Assembly: GCA_026981975.1 (NCBI GenBank)
Contig: JALSHV010000007.1
Span: 1-64,000 of the forward strand
Direction: 5' to 3'
Length of the DNA stretch: 64,000 bases
Source: Aquificaceae bacterium
GTDB lineage: Bacteria > Aquificota > Aquificia > Aquificales > Aquificaceae
Both the position numbers and the translations under genes were made by a program. The notes under the pieces were generated by a model. It ran no database searches and was not told the DNA's origin. It saw only the letters and a list, made by a program, of their open reading frames with translations. Positions 19,030 through 28,422 of the stretch are shown piece after piece (within the stretch, counting starts at the first letter, position 1; every line of letters begins with the position of its first letter).

Positions 19030-20118
19030 GTGTCCGAGAAGGCCAGTCATGTTAAGGAAAACCTTATCAAAAGTAAGTCTCCAGTAATCACCTTCTTTTT
19101 TCAATTCCTTTTCAATTACCTGTATATGGCGAGAAGTTCGGTGGAGTAATTCTATAAGAGCCAATGCATTTTCCTTAGTTTTAAATCTGCAAGAGAACCT
19201 TCTGTAAACTCTGTGTTCCTTTTTAAACTGCTCAATGGCTGTCATAAGTCCTTCTATAAAAGCTTTTCCTAATTCACTGTAAAGATGTTGAGTTGCCTTT
19301 ATTCCTTCCTCTTCCATGAAAAGGACTATCCTCATTATTCTGTTTGTGTAGTATTCAGCTGGTAGTTGCAGCATATTAAGAGCAGTTATCTTTATATCGT
19401 TCAGATTCGCATAACTTGTTATGTATTTAGCTCTTCTGTGTTCAGGGGAATCTTCTTTGAAAACAACTCCTTCCCTTTTTTCCGTATTCAGTTGAAAGAG
19501 AAGCTCTTTTAAAGTTTTCAAGTCATCAGTGGTGTATTTTCCAAATACTGTTACAGCAGGTAAATTGTATTTTTCAATTAGTTTCATTTTTTCCGTATGT
19601 GAGAGAAATCCGGCTTGATTTTTCCTCATTACATCAAAAACAAAAAATCTTATATCTTCCTTTATAAAGGGTGGACTTTCCTCTATATACGGATTTTCAG
19701 GTCCTGCTACTTCAGCACAGAGGATCAGATCGGGATTTTCTTCAAAGAATTTGAAATTTATAAAATCATCAACTCTGTCCGTAGTAAAAGGACATATATA
19801 ACCACCTCTAGACAAAGCTATTACTTTATCCTTCTGTAAAAGGATACGGACGTTGTAGCCGTCTATCTTTTCCTCAACCCAAAAAGGATTTCTAAATTGT
19901 TCTTTAAGACCTTTTTCCAATATAAAAATTCTTCCTATATGAGGATATCCCCAAATAACTGTATCTTGAAACAACACTGTTCCTCGTGGGATTTCTTTAA
20001 AATCATCTGAGAATCTTAAATACTCAAAGTCAAGAAAGGATTCTGAGCGTGCTTTCCTGAGCCTTACAGCCTCTTTTACAAGCTCAAGTTCTATCACCTG
20101 TAGATAAGAGAATAACAC
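19000..20118 (-). CDS. ATP-dependent RNA ligase, Pab1020 (Rnl3) family
   Basis: 372 residues of the archaeal-type homodimeric RNA ligase family. The nucleotidyltransferase Lys lies in [13 protein letters not shown] (motif I, KxDG), with later motifs [19 protein letters not shown] and EGVVFKED. The C-terminal third is the helical dimerisation region of this family. Such enzymes ligate or circularise RNA in vitro; the cellular target is unknown. GTG starts at 20118 and 20097 are both possible, neither with a clear Shine-Dalgarno sequence. Convergent with its PIN-like partner, overlapping by 30 bases. Confidence 0.9.
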   Translation of the reverse strand: MLFSYLQVIELELVKEAVRLRKARSESFLDFEYLRFSDDFKEIPRGTVLFQDTVIWGYPHIGRIFILEKGLKEQFRNPFWVEEKIDGYNVRILLQKDKVIALSRGGYICPFTTDRVDDFINFKFFEENPDLILCAEVAGPENPYIEESPPFIKEDIRFFVFDVMRKNQAGFLSHTEKMKLIEKYNLPAVTVFGKYTTDDLKTLKELLFQLNTEKREGVVFKEDSPEHRRAKYITSYANLNDIKITALNMLQLPAEYYTNRIMRIVLFMEEEGIKATQHLYSELGKAFIEGLMTAIEQFKKEHRVYRRFSCRFKTKENALALIELLHRTSRHIQVIEKELKKEGDYWRLTFDKVFLNMTGLLGHLLSGGLVFD

Positions 20119-20143
20119 AGCGGTGCAGTAACTGTATAAGAAT

Positions 20144-21034
20144 CTAAGACTCTTGGGTTTTCTTAAGTATGGGACAGGAAGGTGAACATACGTATCCCTC
20201 TGTTTCTATTTGTATTGTGGTATGAGTTATACCAAAGTCTTCCGCTATTTTTTTTATATCCTGTAATATATCATTGCAAGCAGAAGCGCTGTTTACAACA
20301 ACATGAGCTGTCAATAAAACTTGCCCGTGAGTTATAGACCATATGTGAAGATCGTGTATGTCTACTACACCGTTAACATTTCTTATTTCTTCTTCAATAA
20401 CTTCCGGATCTATTGCAGGTGGGACTAAATCCAGTAAAATACCTACGGAAGTTTTTATAACGGAGTAAACCCCCGGTAAAATCAGTAGTGAAATTGCAAT
20501 ACTGAGAACAGGATCAGCCGTATAAATCCCCCACAGAGTTACCGCCAAACCTGCCAAAATAGCAGCTACGGATCCCAAAGTATCCGTTACAACATGAAGA
20601 AGAGCAGCCTTTATGTTTATATTTTTCTCTGAGCTTTTGAATAACATATAACCCACTATCAGATTGATTATCAAACCTATAGTTGCAATAGCAAGCATTT
20701 GAGGACCAAGAACTTTCTCAGGAGAGATAAACCTTTGAACCGCTTCATAAACTATATAACCTATTAAGCCAAGGAGAAAAACACCATTGATAAAAGCCGC
20801 CAGAACTTCTAACCTATACAAACCGAAAGTCATTCTCTTCCCGTGGGCTTTTAAAACTAAATACTGAGCGACAAGAGCTATGAGTAAAGATACACTATCG
20901 GTAAGCATGTGTCCTGCATCGGAAAGAAGTGCAAGACTGTTGGTTAAAAAGCCACCTACGAGTTCCACAAAAGCAAAGAAAAATATAAGAGTAAAGCTTA
21001 TAACTAAAACTTTTAAACTTCTTCTTCTATCCAT
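20144..21034 (-). CDS. Cation diffusion facilitator (Zn2+/heavy-metal efflux)
   Basis: 296 residues with six predicted membrane helices and a C-terminal cytoplasmic domain, the layout of CzcD/ZitB exporters. Metal-site residues are visible in LLSDAGHMLTDS (HxxxD, helix II) and in LLHVVTDTLGS (helix V). The C-terminus ends with a CSPSC pair, which could bind metal. The start lies only about ten bases after a terminator-like hairpin, so expression may depend on read-through from the peroxidase gene. Confidence 0.92.
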   Translation of the reverse strand: MDRRRSLKVLVISFTLIFFFAFVELVGGFLTNSLALLSDAGHMLTDSVSLLIALVAQYLVLKAHGKRMTFGLYRLEVLAAFINGVFLLGLIGYIVYEAVQRFISPEKVLGPQMLAIATIGLIINLIVGYMLFKSSEKNINIKAALLHVVTDTLGSVAAILAGLAVTLWGIYTADPVLSIAISLLILPGVYSVIKTSVGILLDLVPPAIDPEVIEEEIRNVNGVVDIHDLHIWSITHGQVLLTAHVVVNSASACNDILQDIKKIAEDFGITHTTIQIETEGYVCSPSCPILKKTQES

Positions 21035-21044
21035 GGTAAAAGTA

Positions 21045-21066
21045 AAGCCCCCCTTTAAGGGGGCTT
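21045..21066 (-). terminator. G/C hairpin between peroxidase and cation-efflux genes
   Basis: AAGCCCCC and GGGGGCTT form an eight-pair stem around a CTTTAA loop. Read on the - strand it follows the mauG-like stop by about 12 bases and is followed by a short T-containing stretch (TACTTTTACC), so it could terminate or attenuate. The stem ends ten bases before the efflux gene ATG. The T run is weak, so partial termination is likely. Confidence 0.55.
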
Positions 21067-21077
21067 GTAACTATTTA

Positions 21078-22154
21078 TTATCTGACAGGTTTAGATGTCT
21101 TTGAAGTAGAAGGAGGTAATGTTGGAAGTTCAAGAGCGTGTTTTGGTATTTCTCCATCAAGTGCTTTAAGGAAAGCCACTATCTTGTCTAACTGATCCTT
21201 GGAAAGTTCTTTTCCAAGTTGAACTTTTGCCATAATTTGAACAGCATCTTCCAAATTCCATATAGAGCCGTCGTGGAAGTAGGGATACGTTCTTGATATG
21301 TTTCTCAGAGAAGGCACTTTGAAAACGTATAGATCTTCTTTCTTATGAGTTACAGCAAATTTACCAACGTCCATGGGCATAGTGGGTTTATCTAAGGTTA
21401 CAAATTCACGGGTTGCTTCCCAATAAGCTTCTACTATCCCGAATTTAGCAAAGTTGTTACCCCCCACTGCGGGACCGTTGTGGCAACTTGCACAACCCAA
21501 ATCTATGAAGAGTTTTAACCCTTCTTTCTCCTTTTTAGTTAAAGCGTTAAGATCCCCTTTAAGGAATTGATCAAAACGTGAAGGTGTCATAAGGGTTCTT
21601 TCAAAAGCAGCTATAGCTTTAGCTACATTTTCATAAGTTAAAGGATTTTTGTCTTCAGGAAAAGCTTTTTTAAAATACTCTACGTATTCGGGAATGGATT
21701 TAAGTCTTTCAACAACCTCTTGAGGAGAATCCATAGCCATTTCTATGGGGTTTAGAATAGGTCCTTTTGCCTGTTCCTCTACATCTTTAGCTCTACCGTC
21801 CCAAAACTGCGCAGTATGCAGAGCTGCATTCAAAGTAGTAGGAGCGTTTCTTGGTCCCAATGCCCATCTGTGTCCTATAGAAGTAGGTAGATTATCCACG
21901 CCGTATGTGGCTATATTGTGACAGGAATTACAGCTTATCCAACCGCTTTTGGAGAGTCTGGGTTCGTAATAAAGCATCTTACCCAGTTCTACCTTTTCCG
22001 GAGTAACAGGGTTTTCTTTGCTCTGAGCTACTTCAGGTAAGGGTTCAAAATACTGACGTGCTTTTTCCAGAAGCTTAGCATCTTCAGAAGCGCCTGCTGA
22101 CATTAAAAATAAACCCCCCGTTAGCGTAACCGCTAATAGAGTTTTTCTTCTCAT
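21078..22154 (-). CDS. Di-heme cytochrome c peroxidase (CcpA/MauG family)
   Basis: Periplasmic enzyme reducing H2O2 with electrons from small cytochromes. A signal peptide precedes about residue 22. The first heme site is CNSCH at 75-79, the second CASCH at about 220. Between them lie the family segments RNAPTTLNAALH and FWDGRAKDVEEQA, and later YPYFHDGSIWNLEDAV. The length of 358 is typical. An AGGAGGTGG site lies before the ATG and a good promoter lies upstream. In an oxygen-using chemolithotroph it would serve in peroxide detoxification. Confidence 0.93.
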   Translation of the reverse strand: MRRKTLLAVTLTGGLFLMSAGASEDAKLLEKARQYFEPLPEVAQSKENPVTPEKVELGKMLYYEPRLSKSGWISCNSCHNIATYGVDNLPTSIGHRWALGPRNAPTTLNAALHTAQFWDGRAKDVEEQAKGPILNPIEMAMDSPQEVVERLKSIPEYVEYFKKAFPEDKNPLTYENVAKAIAAFERTLMTPSRFDQFLKGDLNALTKKEKEGLKLFIDLGCASCHNGPAVGGNNFAKFGIVEAYWEATREFVTLDKPTMPMDVGKFAVTHKKEDLYVFKVPSLRNISRTYPYFHDGSIWNLEDAVQIMAKVQLGKELSKDQLDKIVAFLKALDGEIPKHALELPTLPPSTSKTSKPVR

Positions 22155-22190
22155 CTTTCCACCTCCTAATGTTATTTAATTGCAATATAA

Positions 22191-22219
22191 ATTATAACCA
22201 ATTTGCAAATAATTCGCAA
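22191..22219 (-). promoter_or_regulatory. Promoter of the di-heme peroxidase gene
   Basis: On the - strand TTGCGA (22219-22214) and TATAAT (22196-22191) are separated by exactly 17 bases, a near-consensus housekeeping promoter. The spacer contains the palindrome ATTTGCAAAT at 22201-22210, which could be a regulator site. Confidence 0.65.
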
Positions 22220-22262
22220 GTAGTTTATTTTATTCAGAAAAGAAAGTAATATATAATTTGTA

Positions 22263-22667
22263 ATGTTTTTCCTTATATTGACACTACTTGCATTTTCCTG
22301 CGCAGAGGAACCCTCCGTTAAGGATATTGAAAAAGCTCTCTTGTCCCGATACAGATGGCTTGCGGACGTGAAGGATATCAGGGTTACCACTATGGTTAAG
22401 GTAAAGGAAGATCTCTACTTTGCTCAGGTAAAGTTTGCCTTACACTTTAAAAAGAATATAGAGGAAGTAGAAAAGGAAATTACACAACAGATAAAATCGG
22501 GAAATCTTTACAAGGACATGAGACTTTTAGCCAACGCTGTTCTGCTTAAGGATACCGTTAACAGATGTGGCAGACATAAAATAAACAGGGAAAGTGTTTG
22601 TTATCTTTCCGAGAATGTAGAAATAGTTAATATAAGAGGAAGCTGGGTTGTTAAGTTCATAAAATAA
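22263..22667 (+). CDS. Small predicted lipoprotein of unknown function
   Basis: 134 residues; the signal segment ends in a lipobox (LLAFSC, Cys about 13). The rest is a compact alpha/beta domain with two further Cys (NRCGRHK and ESVCYL) about 15 residues apart. I do not recognise a family. TATAAT at 22252-22257 ends five bases before the ATG and no Shine-Dalgarno sequence is present, which suggests a leaderless mRNA. The next gene begins four bases downstream of its stop. Confidence 0.75.
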   Translation: MFFLILTLLAFSCAEEPSVKDIEKALLSRYRWLADVKDIRVTTMVKVKEDLYFAQVKFALHFKKNIEEVEKEITQQIKSGNLYKDMRLLANAVLLKDTVNRCGRHKINRESVCYLSENVEIVNIRGSWVVKFIK

Positions 22668-22671
22668 AGTT

Positions 22672-23601
22672 ATGAAGTGGATAAAACTTAAAAGATACAG
22701 AATAAAAGTAAGTGGCTACAAAACCAGAATACCGATGAAGGGATTTGTTTCTGCGGAAGAACACACTCATTTTCTACACAGTTTATTAACTAACAATATA
22801 AAAGGTTTAAGACAGGGATCTTTTAACTACAATCTTCAGTTGAAACCTAACGGACAGCCTGTTACAGATTTCTTTGTTTACAGGAGAAGTGATCACTATC
22901 TTCTAGATACAGAAAGAAGCGCCAAAGAAGTAATTGAAGAGTTTGAAAGGATCAAGCTTTCTCTTAAAGTGTTTTTTGAAGATCTAACGTCTAATACAGA
23001 ACATATTTTTGTTTTCGGAGAAGGAGCTTCGGATTTTGTTGGTAAAGAATTGGGAGATATACCTGCAGAGGGCAAGTTTTTAGAAAAAGGAAATTTTATA
23101 GTTGCAAAGAATTCCCTTCGCTTAGGATTAGAAGGTTATGATTTTATAGGAGACCTTAAAGCTGTGAGATTCCCCGAAGAAGGGAAAATAGAGGAATTTC
23201 AGTATGAGGATATACGTATAGAGAATTGTATTCCACGAATAGGAAAGGAGCTAAGGGAAGGATTCTTTCCCATGGAAGCAGGTATTCTTTCTTGTGCGGT
23301 AGATATGAATAAAGGATGTTACATAGGACAGGAAACTGTAGCAAGGATTTATTACAAAGGTAGAATACCCAGAATTCTAGTGAAGTTTGAAGTATTAGGT
23401 AAAGTTAAAGAGGGTGATTCCATAGAAAAAGAGAGCAAGAAAGTGGGAATAGTTACTTCGGTAAACTCAACAGGAAATCTGGCGCTGGGATATTTACTTA
23501 AAGAAATATCAAAAAGGTTTACAGAGTTTAGAGTATCTCAAGGTAAACTGAAACTTATATCTTTTTGCAAAGATGAAGGAGAGAGTAAAAAATCTACTTA
23601 A
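22672..23601 (+). CDS. ygfZ: YgfZ/GcvT-family folate-binding protein
   Basis: Relative of GcvT that acts in folate-dependent Fe-S cluster assembly or repair (YgfZ/CAF17). The family signature KGCYIGQE, with its functional Cys, is at about residues 220-227 and is followed by TVARIYYKGR. The domain order is the N-terminal folate-binding tripartite fold then a C-terminal beta-barrel. The 309 residues fit. A true GcvT is encoded separately at 61708. The end overlaps the next small gene by 29 bases. Confidence 0.9.
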   Translation: MKWIKLKRYRIKVSGYKTRIPMKGFVSAEEHTHFLHSLLTNNIKGLRQGSFNYNLQLKPNGQPVTDFFVYRRSDHYLLDTERSAKEVIEEFERIKLSLKVFFEDLTSNTEHIFVFGEGASDFVGKELGDIPAEGKFLEKGNFIVAKNSLRLGLEGYDFIGDLKAVRFPEEGKIEEFQYEDIRIENCIPRIGKELREGFFPMEAGILSCAVDMNKGCYIGQETVARIYYKGRIPRILVKFEVLGKVKEGDSIEKESKKVGIVTSVNSTGNLALGYLLKEISKRFTEFRVSQGKLKLISFCKDEGESKKST

Positions 23602-23881
23602 GGAACTTATTTCAAAAGAGTGCTCACAAATTACCGAGGAAAAAAAGGAAGGTAAGATTCTCTTCTTCTGCGGATCTTACCTTATGGGATCTATAACAAA
23701 TATAACAGAAGGGCTTACAGCTGTAAGTTTCTACAGCAAAAGTGTTAAGGATCCTTTGATTTACAAATTCCTTGAAAAGATGGAAAAAGAATTTGGTTCA
23801 TATATAATTGAGAAAGGAACAAAAATCTCCTCCGGAGTGGAGGATAATTTCTACTATACCTATGTCCATTTAAAGGCTTAA
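23573..23881 (+). CDS. Conserved-looking small protein of unknown function
   Basis: 102 residues, predicted cytosolic alpha/beta, no membrane segment and no motif I can name. The ATG at 23573 is the only near start and lies 29 bases inside ygfZ. No better ribosome-binding site is seen. Amino-acid use resembles the neighbours, and the frame fits an operon position between ygfZ and the dienelactone hydrolase gene, so it is probably real. Confidence 0.65.
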   Translation: MKERVKNLLKELISKECSQITEEKKEGKILFFCGSYLMGSITNITEGLTAVSFYSKSVKDPLIYKFLEKMEKEFGSYIIEKGTKISSGVEDNFYYTYVHLKA

Positions 23882-23911
23882 AATTAATACTCAAAATCGG
23901 AGGGAATGAAA

Positions 23912-24607
23912 ATGGGAAGAATGGTTACCTTTGAAAGTAATTGGACGGAAATTTCCGGATACCTTGCGGAGCCTCAGGAAAAAGGACCTGCTGTTATAGT
24001 TATTCATGAATGGTGGGGTTTGGAATCTCCCCTTTCCAATGTAAAGGAAATTACAGATCGTTTTTCCGAAGAAGGCTTCGTAGCCTTTGCCCCAGACCTT
24101 TACAAGGGTAAAAACGCCGACAATCCAGAAGATGCGGGTAAGCTCATGACGGAAATGTTTCAGCAAAGAATGGAAGAGGTTGATCTCATATTCAAAGCAA
24201 GCGTTGAGTATCTACGTGAACTGGAAAAAACGGATCCTATAAAGATCGGGGTAACAGGATTTTGCTGTGGAGGCACTCTTTCCATTTACTTTGCCAGTAA
24301 ATTCCCTGAACTTCTGGACGCAAGTGTTCCCTTTTACGGTTTACCTCAGTTAATACCAATAGATCCTTCAACTATAAAAATTCCCATATTTTTTATAATG
24401 GCAGAAAAAGATGAATTCGTTAACAACGATTCCGTCATAGATATATTCAAAGATGTATGGAGAAACGGTGTAGAAACTCAAGCCAAGGTATACGCGGGAG
24501 TGAATCACGCCTTTTTAAACAGTAAAAGACCAGAAGTTTACAACGAGAGAGCAGCTCAGGATGCTTGGGATATGGCTGTGAGGTTTTTCAAAAGGCATCT
24601 AAGCTAA
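23912..24607 (+). CDS. Dienelactone hydrolase family protein
   Basis: Alpha/beta hydrolase of about 231 residues with the dienelactone hydrolase pattern: VIHEWWGLESP oxyanion segment, nucleophile Cys in VTGFCCGG (about 120), Asp in AEKDEFV and His in GVNHAFLN. The natural ester substrate is unknown. ATG 23912 is chosen because GGAGG lies eight bases before it; ATG 23906 would be only two bases from the same site. It carries no signal peptide, so it is cytosolic. Confidence 0.9.
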   Translation: MGRMVTFESNWTEISGYLAEPQEKGPAVIVIHEWWGLESPLSNVKEITDRFSEEGFVAFAPDLYKGKNADNPEDAGKLMTEMFQQRMEEVDLIFKASVEYLRELEKTDPIKIGVTGFCCGGTLSIYFASKFPELLDASVPFYGLPQLIPIDPSTIKIPIFFIMAEKDEFVNNDSVIDIFKDVWRNGVETQAKVYAGVNHAFLNSKRPEVYNERAAQDAWDMAVRFFKRHLS

Positions 24608-24615
24608 TCTTTTTG

Positions 24616-24621
24616 CTATAA
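24616..24621 (+). promoter_or_regulatory. Extended -10 promoter element before rpmB
   Basis: TGCTATAAT at 24613-24621 has both the TATAAT hexamer and the TGn extension. It lies 23 bases before the rpmB ATG, leaving room for the GGAGG site at 24633-24637. No clear -35 box is seen, as is usual for extended -10 promoters. Confidence 0.6.
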
Positions 24622-24644
24622 TTCTAAATTTTCGGAGGTAAATA

Positions 24645-24854
24645 ATGGCAGTTTGTGAAGTGTGTGGTAAAAAAGTAATGCACGGCAGGAAAGTTACTTT
24701 CTCAGCTAAAAGAAATCCAAGGCTGTTTAAGCCTAATATTCAAAAGATAAGAGTAAAACTATCTGACGGTAGTATAAGACGCTTATACGTATGCACAAAG
24801 TGTATTAAAGCGGGGAAGGTTTTTAAAGCTGCCAAGACACCTAAAGAAAGTTAA
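24645..24854 (+). CDS. rpmB: 50S ribosomal protein L28 (zinc-binding form)
   Basis: 69-residue large-subunit protein. Two Cys pairs are present, CEVCGKK at the N-terminus and CTKCIKAGK near the C-terminus, which marks the zinc-containing C+ form of L28. The central HGRKVTFSAKRNPRLFKPNIQ block is the family core. A GGAGG site precedes the ATG. aroC starts on the base immediately after its stop. Confidence 0.95.
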   Translation: MAVCEVCGKKVMHGRKVTFSAKRNPRLFKPNIQKIRVKLSDGSIRRLYVCTKCIKAGKVFKAAKTPKES

Positions 24855-26024
24855 ATGTCTTTGCATGTTTTAAGATTTCTTACATCAGGGGAGTCCCACG
24901 GTAGAGGTCTTATAGCAGTTTTAGAAGGTATCCCTGCAAACCTTCCCTTAAAAGAAGAAGATGTAAACAAAGATCTGGAAAGAAGACAGAAGGGATACGG
25001 AAGGGGCGGAAGAATGAAAATAGAAAAGGATAGAGCGTGTTTTCTTTCTGGAGTTCGCTTTGGAAAAACCCTCGGATCTCCTTTAGCCATATGGATAGAA
25101 AATAAAGATTGGGAAAATTGGAAGGAAAAGATGTCCGTGGAAGAATCCTCCGTTTTTATTAAACCTTTTTCCAAACCTCGGCCTGGTCATGCGGATCTAA
25201 CGGGTGGAATAAAATACAATCAAAGAGATCTGCGCAATATTTTAGAGAGAGCTTCCGCAAGAGAAACTGCGGCCAGAGTGGCTGCAGGTTCGGTATGTAA
25301 AAAGTTCTTAGAGGAATTGGGTATAAGGATAGGTAGTTATGTTCTGAGTATAGGTAATTTAAAACCTCCTATAAAAGAAAGAGATCTTATAAAAAGACAC
25401 GAGCTTGCGGAAAGCTCAGAAGTAAGATTTCCCGATCCAGATAGGGATAAGGATTTCAAAGAACTTATAGATAAAGTAAGGGAAAAAGGGGAGAGCTTAG
25501 GGGGTATTTTTGAAGTTTTCGCTGTAGGTGTTCCTCCGGGATTGGGTAGTCATATTCAATGGGATAAAAGAATAGACGGAAGGATTGCCCAGGCTATAAT
25601 GAGCATACAAGCTATTAAGGGAGTTGAAATAGGTATGGGTTTTGAATCCGCTTACAAATGGGGATCGGAAGTTCAAGATGAGATAGGATACAATGACAAA
25701 AAAGGATATTTCAGATATTCAAATAATCTGGGAGGAACAGAAGGAGGAATAACAAACGGTATGCCCCTTATAATTCGTGCGGCAATGAAACCTATCCCTA
25801 CCCTTATGAAACCTCTTAGGAGTATAGACATTGAAACAAAGGAACAAGTAAAGGCGGCTAAGGAAAGATCAGATGTCACCGCTGTGCCTGCAGCTTCAGT
25901 AGTGGGGGAAGCTATGCTTGCTCTTGTATTAGCAGATGCTTTACTTGAAAAATTAGGTGGAGATTTTTTAGAAGAAATCAAAGAAAGATACAATTCTTAT
26001 TTGAAACATATAAACAGTTTTTGA
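24855..26024 (+). CDS. aroC: Chorismate synthase
   Basis: Last shikimate-pathway step, EPSP to chorismate, FMN-dependent. 389 residues with the family signatures: [12 protein letters not shown] near the start, [41 protein letters not shown] and [16 protein letters not shown], and [17 protein letters not shown] near the end. The ATG follows the rpmB stop without a gap, so translation is probably coupled. Confidence 0.97.
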   Translation: MSLHVLRFLTSGESHGRGLIAVLEGIPANLPLKEEDVNKDLERRQKGYGRGGRMKIEKDRACFLSGVRFGKTLGSPLAIWIENKDWENWKEKMSVEESSVFIKPFSKPRPGHADLTGGIKYNQRDLRNILERASARETAARVAAGSVCKKFLEELGIRIGSYVLSIGNLKPPIKERDLIKRHELAESSEVRFPDPDRDKDFKELIDKVREKGESLGGIFEVFAVGVPPGLGSHIQWDKRIDGRIAQAIMSIQAIKGVEIGMGFESAYKWGSEVQDEIGYNDKKGYFRYSNNLGGTEGGITNGMPLIIRAAMKPIPTLMKPLRSIDIETKEQVKAAKERSDVTAVPAASVVGEAMLALVLADALLEKLGGDFLEEIKERYNSYLKHINSF

Positions 26025-26026
26025 CT

Positions 26027-26773
26027 ATGAACCAGTTTCTTAAAATAGCAGACGGTGTAGGAAAGGCAACTCTTTTAGCTCTTCAAGCGGTTTACTTTTT
26101 CTTCATAAAACCTCCTAAGCTTAAACACTTCGTCAACCAGTTTACCTATATAGCGGCGGAAACTTCTCTTGTAGTTTTAGTCACTTCAACCTTTACAGGT
26201 GGAGTAATAGCTCTTCAAACCTATTCCACTTTTCACAGATTCAACGCCGAATATCTCATAGGTGCTGTTGTTGCCCTTTCCATGGGAAGAGAACTCGGAC
26301 CAGTTTTAACTTCTCTTATGGTTGTGGCACGTGTAGGATCTGCGATGACAGCAAGTATAGGCACTATGAGAATAACTCAGCAAATTGACGCTCTTGAGAT
26401 AATGGCAGTTAATCCTGTTCGTTATCTTGTAACACCAAGGCTGTTTTCTACTACAGTTGGAGTTCCTTTTCTTACTGTGCTTTCCAACGTAGCAGGTATA
26501 TTTGGAGGTTGGTTTGTAGCTACAAAACTGTTTCACGTTAACGAATACCTTTACTGGCAAAAGATGATAGATCTCACCGAATTCTACGATATATTAGGTG
26601 GTCTTTACAAAGCTATTGTTTTTGGCTTTATTATAGCCTCCGTAAGCTGTTATTTTGGATACTATACCAGCGGAGGAACAGAAGGGGTAGGAAGAGCTAC
26701 TACTAACTCCGTAGTGACTTCTTCAATGCTTATACTCATAACAGATTACTTTTTGACAGCGATAATATTTTAG
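26027..26773 (+). CDS. mlaE: MlaE-type ABC transporter permease
   Basis: Inner-membrane permease of the MlaE/YrbE family, which moves phospholipids between membranes. About 248 residues with five hydrophobic segments; family blocks are [39 protein letters not shown] and [17 protein letters not shown], and the C-terminal [20 protein letters not shown]. No ATPase or MlaD gene is next to it here. ATG 26027 is preferred over TTG 26021, which overlaps the aroC stop. Its end overlaps pstB by four bases. Confidence 0.92.
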   Translation: MNQFLKIADGVGKATLLALQAVYFFFIKPPKLKHFVNQFTYIAAETSLVVLVTSTFTGGVIALQTYSTFHRFNAEYLIGAVVALSMGRELGPVLTSLMVVARVGSAMTASIGTMRITQQIDALEIMAVNPVRYLVTPRLFSTTVGVPFLTVLSNVAGIFGGWFVATKLFHVNEYLYWQKMIDLTEFYDILGGLYKAIVFGFIIASVSCYFGYYTSGGTEGVGRATTNSVVTSSMLILITDYFLTAIIF

Positions 26774-27546
26774 CCAAATCTCCCAGTTATATAATCTTCA
26801 GTGAGCTGTTGAGTCGGCTTTGTGAATATTTTCTCTGTAGGACCAAACTCCACAAGCTGTCCCATATACATAAAGGCGGTGTAATCAGACACACGTGCTG
26901 CTTGTTGCATATTGTGAGTAACTATGACTATGGTCAGCTTTTTCTTAAGCTCCACTACCAGTTCTTCTATCTTTGCTGTGGATATGGGATCTAAAGCAGA
27001 AGTCGGTTCATCAAAAAGTAAAACCTCAGGCTCCGGTGCTATAGCTCTGGCTATACAGAGTCTTTGTTGCTGTCCTCCCGACAGAGAATAGGCGCTTTCG
27101 TAAAGTCTGTCTCTTACCTCCTCCCACAGAGCAGCTGATCGCAAAGCTGCTTCAACTTTTTCATCAAGAATACTTTTTTTCTTTATACCTTTAAGTTTTA
27201 AACCGTAAGCTACATTTTCGTATATAGATTTTGGAAAGGGATTGGGTTTCTGAAAAACCATACCTATTCTCATTCTGATAGCTATGGGATCCGCTCCTTT
27301 TCCTACAATATTGAGTCCGTCAGGATACAGAATTATCTCCCCTTCGTATCTATTACCGGGATAAAGATCGTGCATTCTGTTAAAGCTTCTTAAAAGTGTT
27401 GTCTTTCCACAGCCAGAGGGTCCTATTATGGCTGTTATGCTGTTTTCATACACCTTCAGGTTTATATCTTTAAGAGCATGGAAATCTCCGTAGAAAAAGT
27501 TAAAATTCTTAGTTTCTATCTTCACAGGGGAAGAATTAGAATCCAT
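26770..27546 (-). CDS. pstB: Phosphate ABC transporter ATP-binding protein
   Basis: ATPase of the PstSCAB high-affinity phosphate importer. Walker [10 protein letters not shown] at about residue 41, Q-loop [11 protein letters not shown] (the KPNPFP sequence is typical of PstB), signature [16 protein letters not shown], Walker [14 protein letters not shown] and switch His in [14 protein letters not shown]. The 258 residues are typical. It is the last gene of pstS-pstC-pstA-pstB; no phoU follows. Confidence 0.97.
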   Translation of the reverse strand: MDSNSSPVKIETKNFNFFYGDFHALKDINLKVYENSITAIIGPSGCGKTTLLRSFNRMHDLYPGNRYEGEIILYPDGLNIVGKGADPIAIRMRIGMVFQKPNPFPKSIYENVAYGLKLKGIKKKSILDEKVEAALRSAALWEEVRDRLYESAYSLSGGQQQRLCIARAIAPEPEVLLFDEPTSALDPISTAKIEELVVELKKKLTIVIVTHNMQQAARVSDYTAFMYMGQLVEFGPTEKIFTKPTQQLTEDYITGRFG

Positions 27547-27558
27547 TTTAAAGACTAT

Positions 27559-28422
27559 TTAACCATATCTGGTCCTTGAATGAATAAGTGTCTTTGCCAA
27601 GATAAAAAACAAGAGAGCTCCGAAGGTTAAAACAAGAGAAGCCGCCCACGCTTGGCTGTGCCATTCTTCGTAAGGTCCCATGGCGTATTGGAATATAGTA
27701 ACCGTCAAAGAAGCCATAGGCTGTAGTGGATTTGTAGTAGTAAAACTGTTGTTAAAGGCTGTAAAAAGAAGAGGTGCTGTTTCCCCTGAAATACGTGCAA
27801 TTCCTAAAATAATACCTGTCAGTATTCCTCTTTTTGCTGCGGTTAAAGATATGTCCTTTATAACCTGCCAACGGTATGCTCCAAGGGCAAAACCCGCTTC
27901 TCTCAGAGAATTGGGAACGAGTTTTAAAATTTCATCGGTGGTTATAGCTACAACCGGTATCATTAAAAGAGCAAGTGCCACAGAACCCGAAATGCCCATA
28001 AAGTGCCCTACTGGTTTAACCAAAAGAGCATAAACAAGAGTCCCTATCACTATTGAGGGGAAACTAACTATGACATCTGTTATACTCCGCAAAGCCTTTA
28101 CAAAGACGGAATGCCTTCCGTATTCTGCAAAAAACACACCCGCTCCTATCCCTACCGGTATACCTATTAAAGTAGCTATACCTGTGATTATAAAATGACC
28201 TATAAAGGCGTGTTTTAAACCCCCTCCTTCAATACCGGGGGGAGTTGGATCCTCCAAGAACAGAGTGAGATTCAAAAACTTTATCCCGTTTATTATAACA
28301 TCTAAAAGAATCCAAGCCAACCACACTATACCGTAAAGAGCTGTAAGAGTTGCTATTCCGAGAAAAAGAACACTTTTTATTTTTCTTATGTAGATAATCC
28401 TTTCTAAATGTTTGTCTTCCAT
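27559..28422 (-). CDS. pstA: Phosphate ABC transporter permease PstA
   Basis: 287-residue inner-membrane permease with six predicted helices and the binding-protein-dependent transport EAA loop (LREAGFALGAYRWQVIKDI). It pairs with PstC. The start overlaps the pstC end by 19 bases, which indicates translational coupling. Confidence 0.95.
   Translation of the reverse strand: MEDKHLERIIYIRKIKSVLFLGIATLTALYGIVWLAWILLDVIINGIKFLNLTLFLEDPTPPGIEGGGLKHAFIGHFIITGIATLIGIPVGIGAGVFFAEYGRHSVFVKALRSITDVIVSFPSIVIGTLVYALLVKPVGHFMGISGSVALALLMIPVVAITTDEILKLVPNSLREAGFALGAYRWQVIKDISLTAAKRGILTGIILGIARISGETAPLLFTAFNNSFTTTNPLQPMASLTVTIFQYAMGPYEEWHSQAWAASLVLTFGALLFFILAKTLIHSRTRYG

Noticed and set aside
22180-22220. 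Repeated TTGCAA-like words upstream of the di-heme peroxidase
   Set aside because: Only one clear palindrome (ATTTGCAAAT) is present and the words are frequent by chance in A/T-rich DNA; noted within the promoter entry rather than as an operator.
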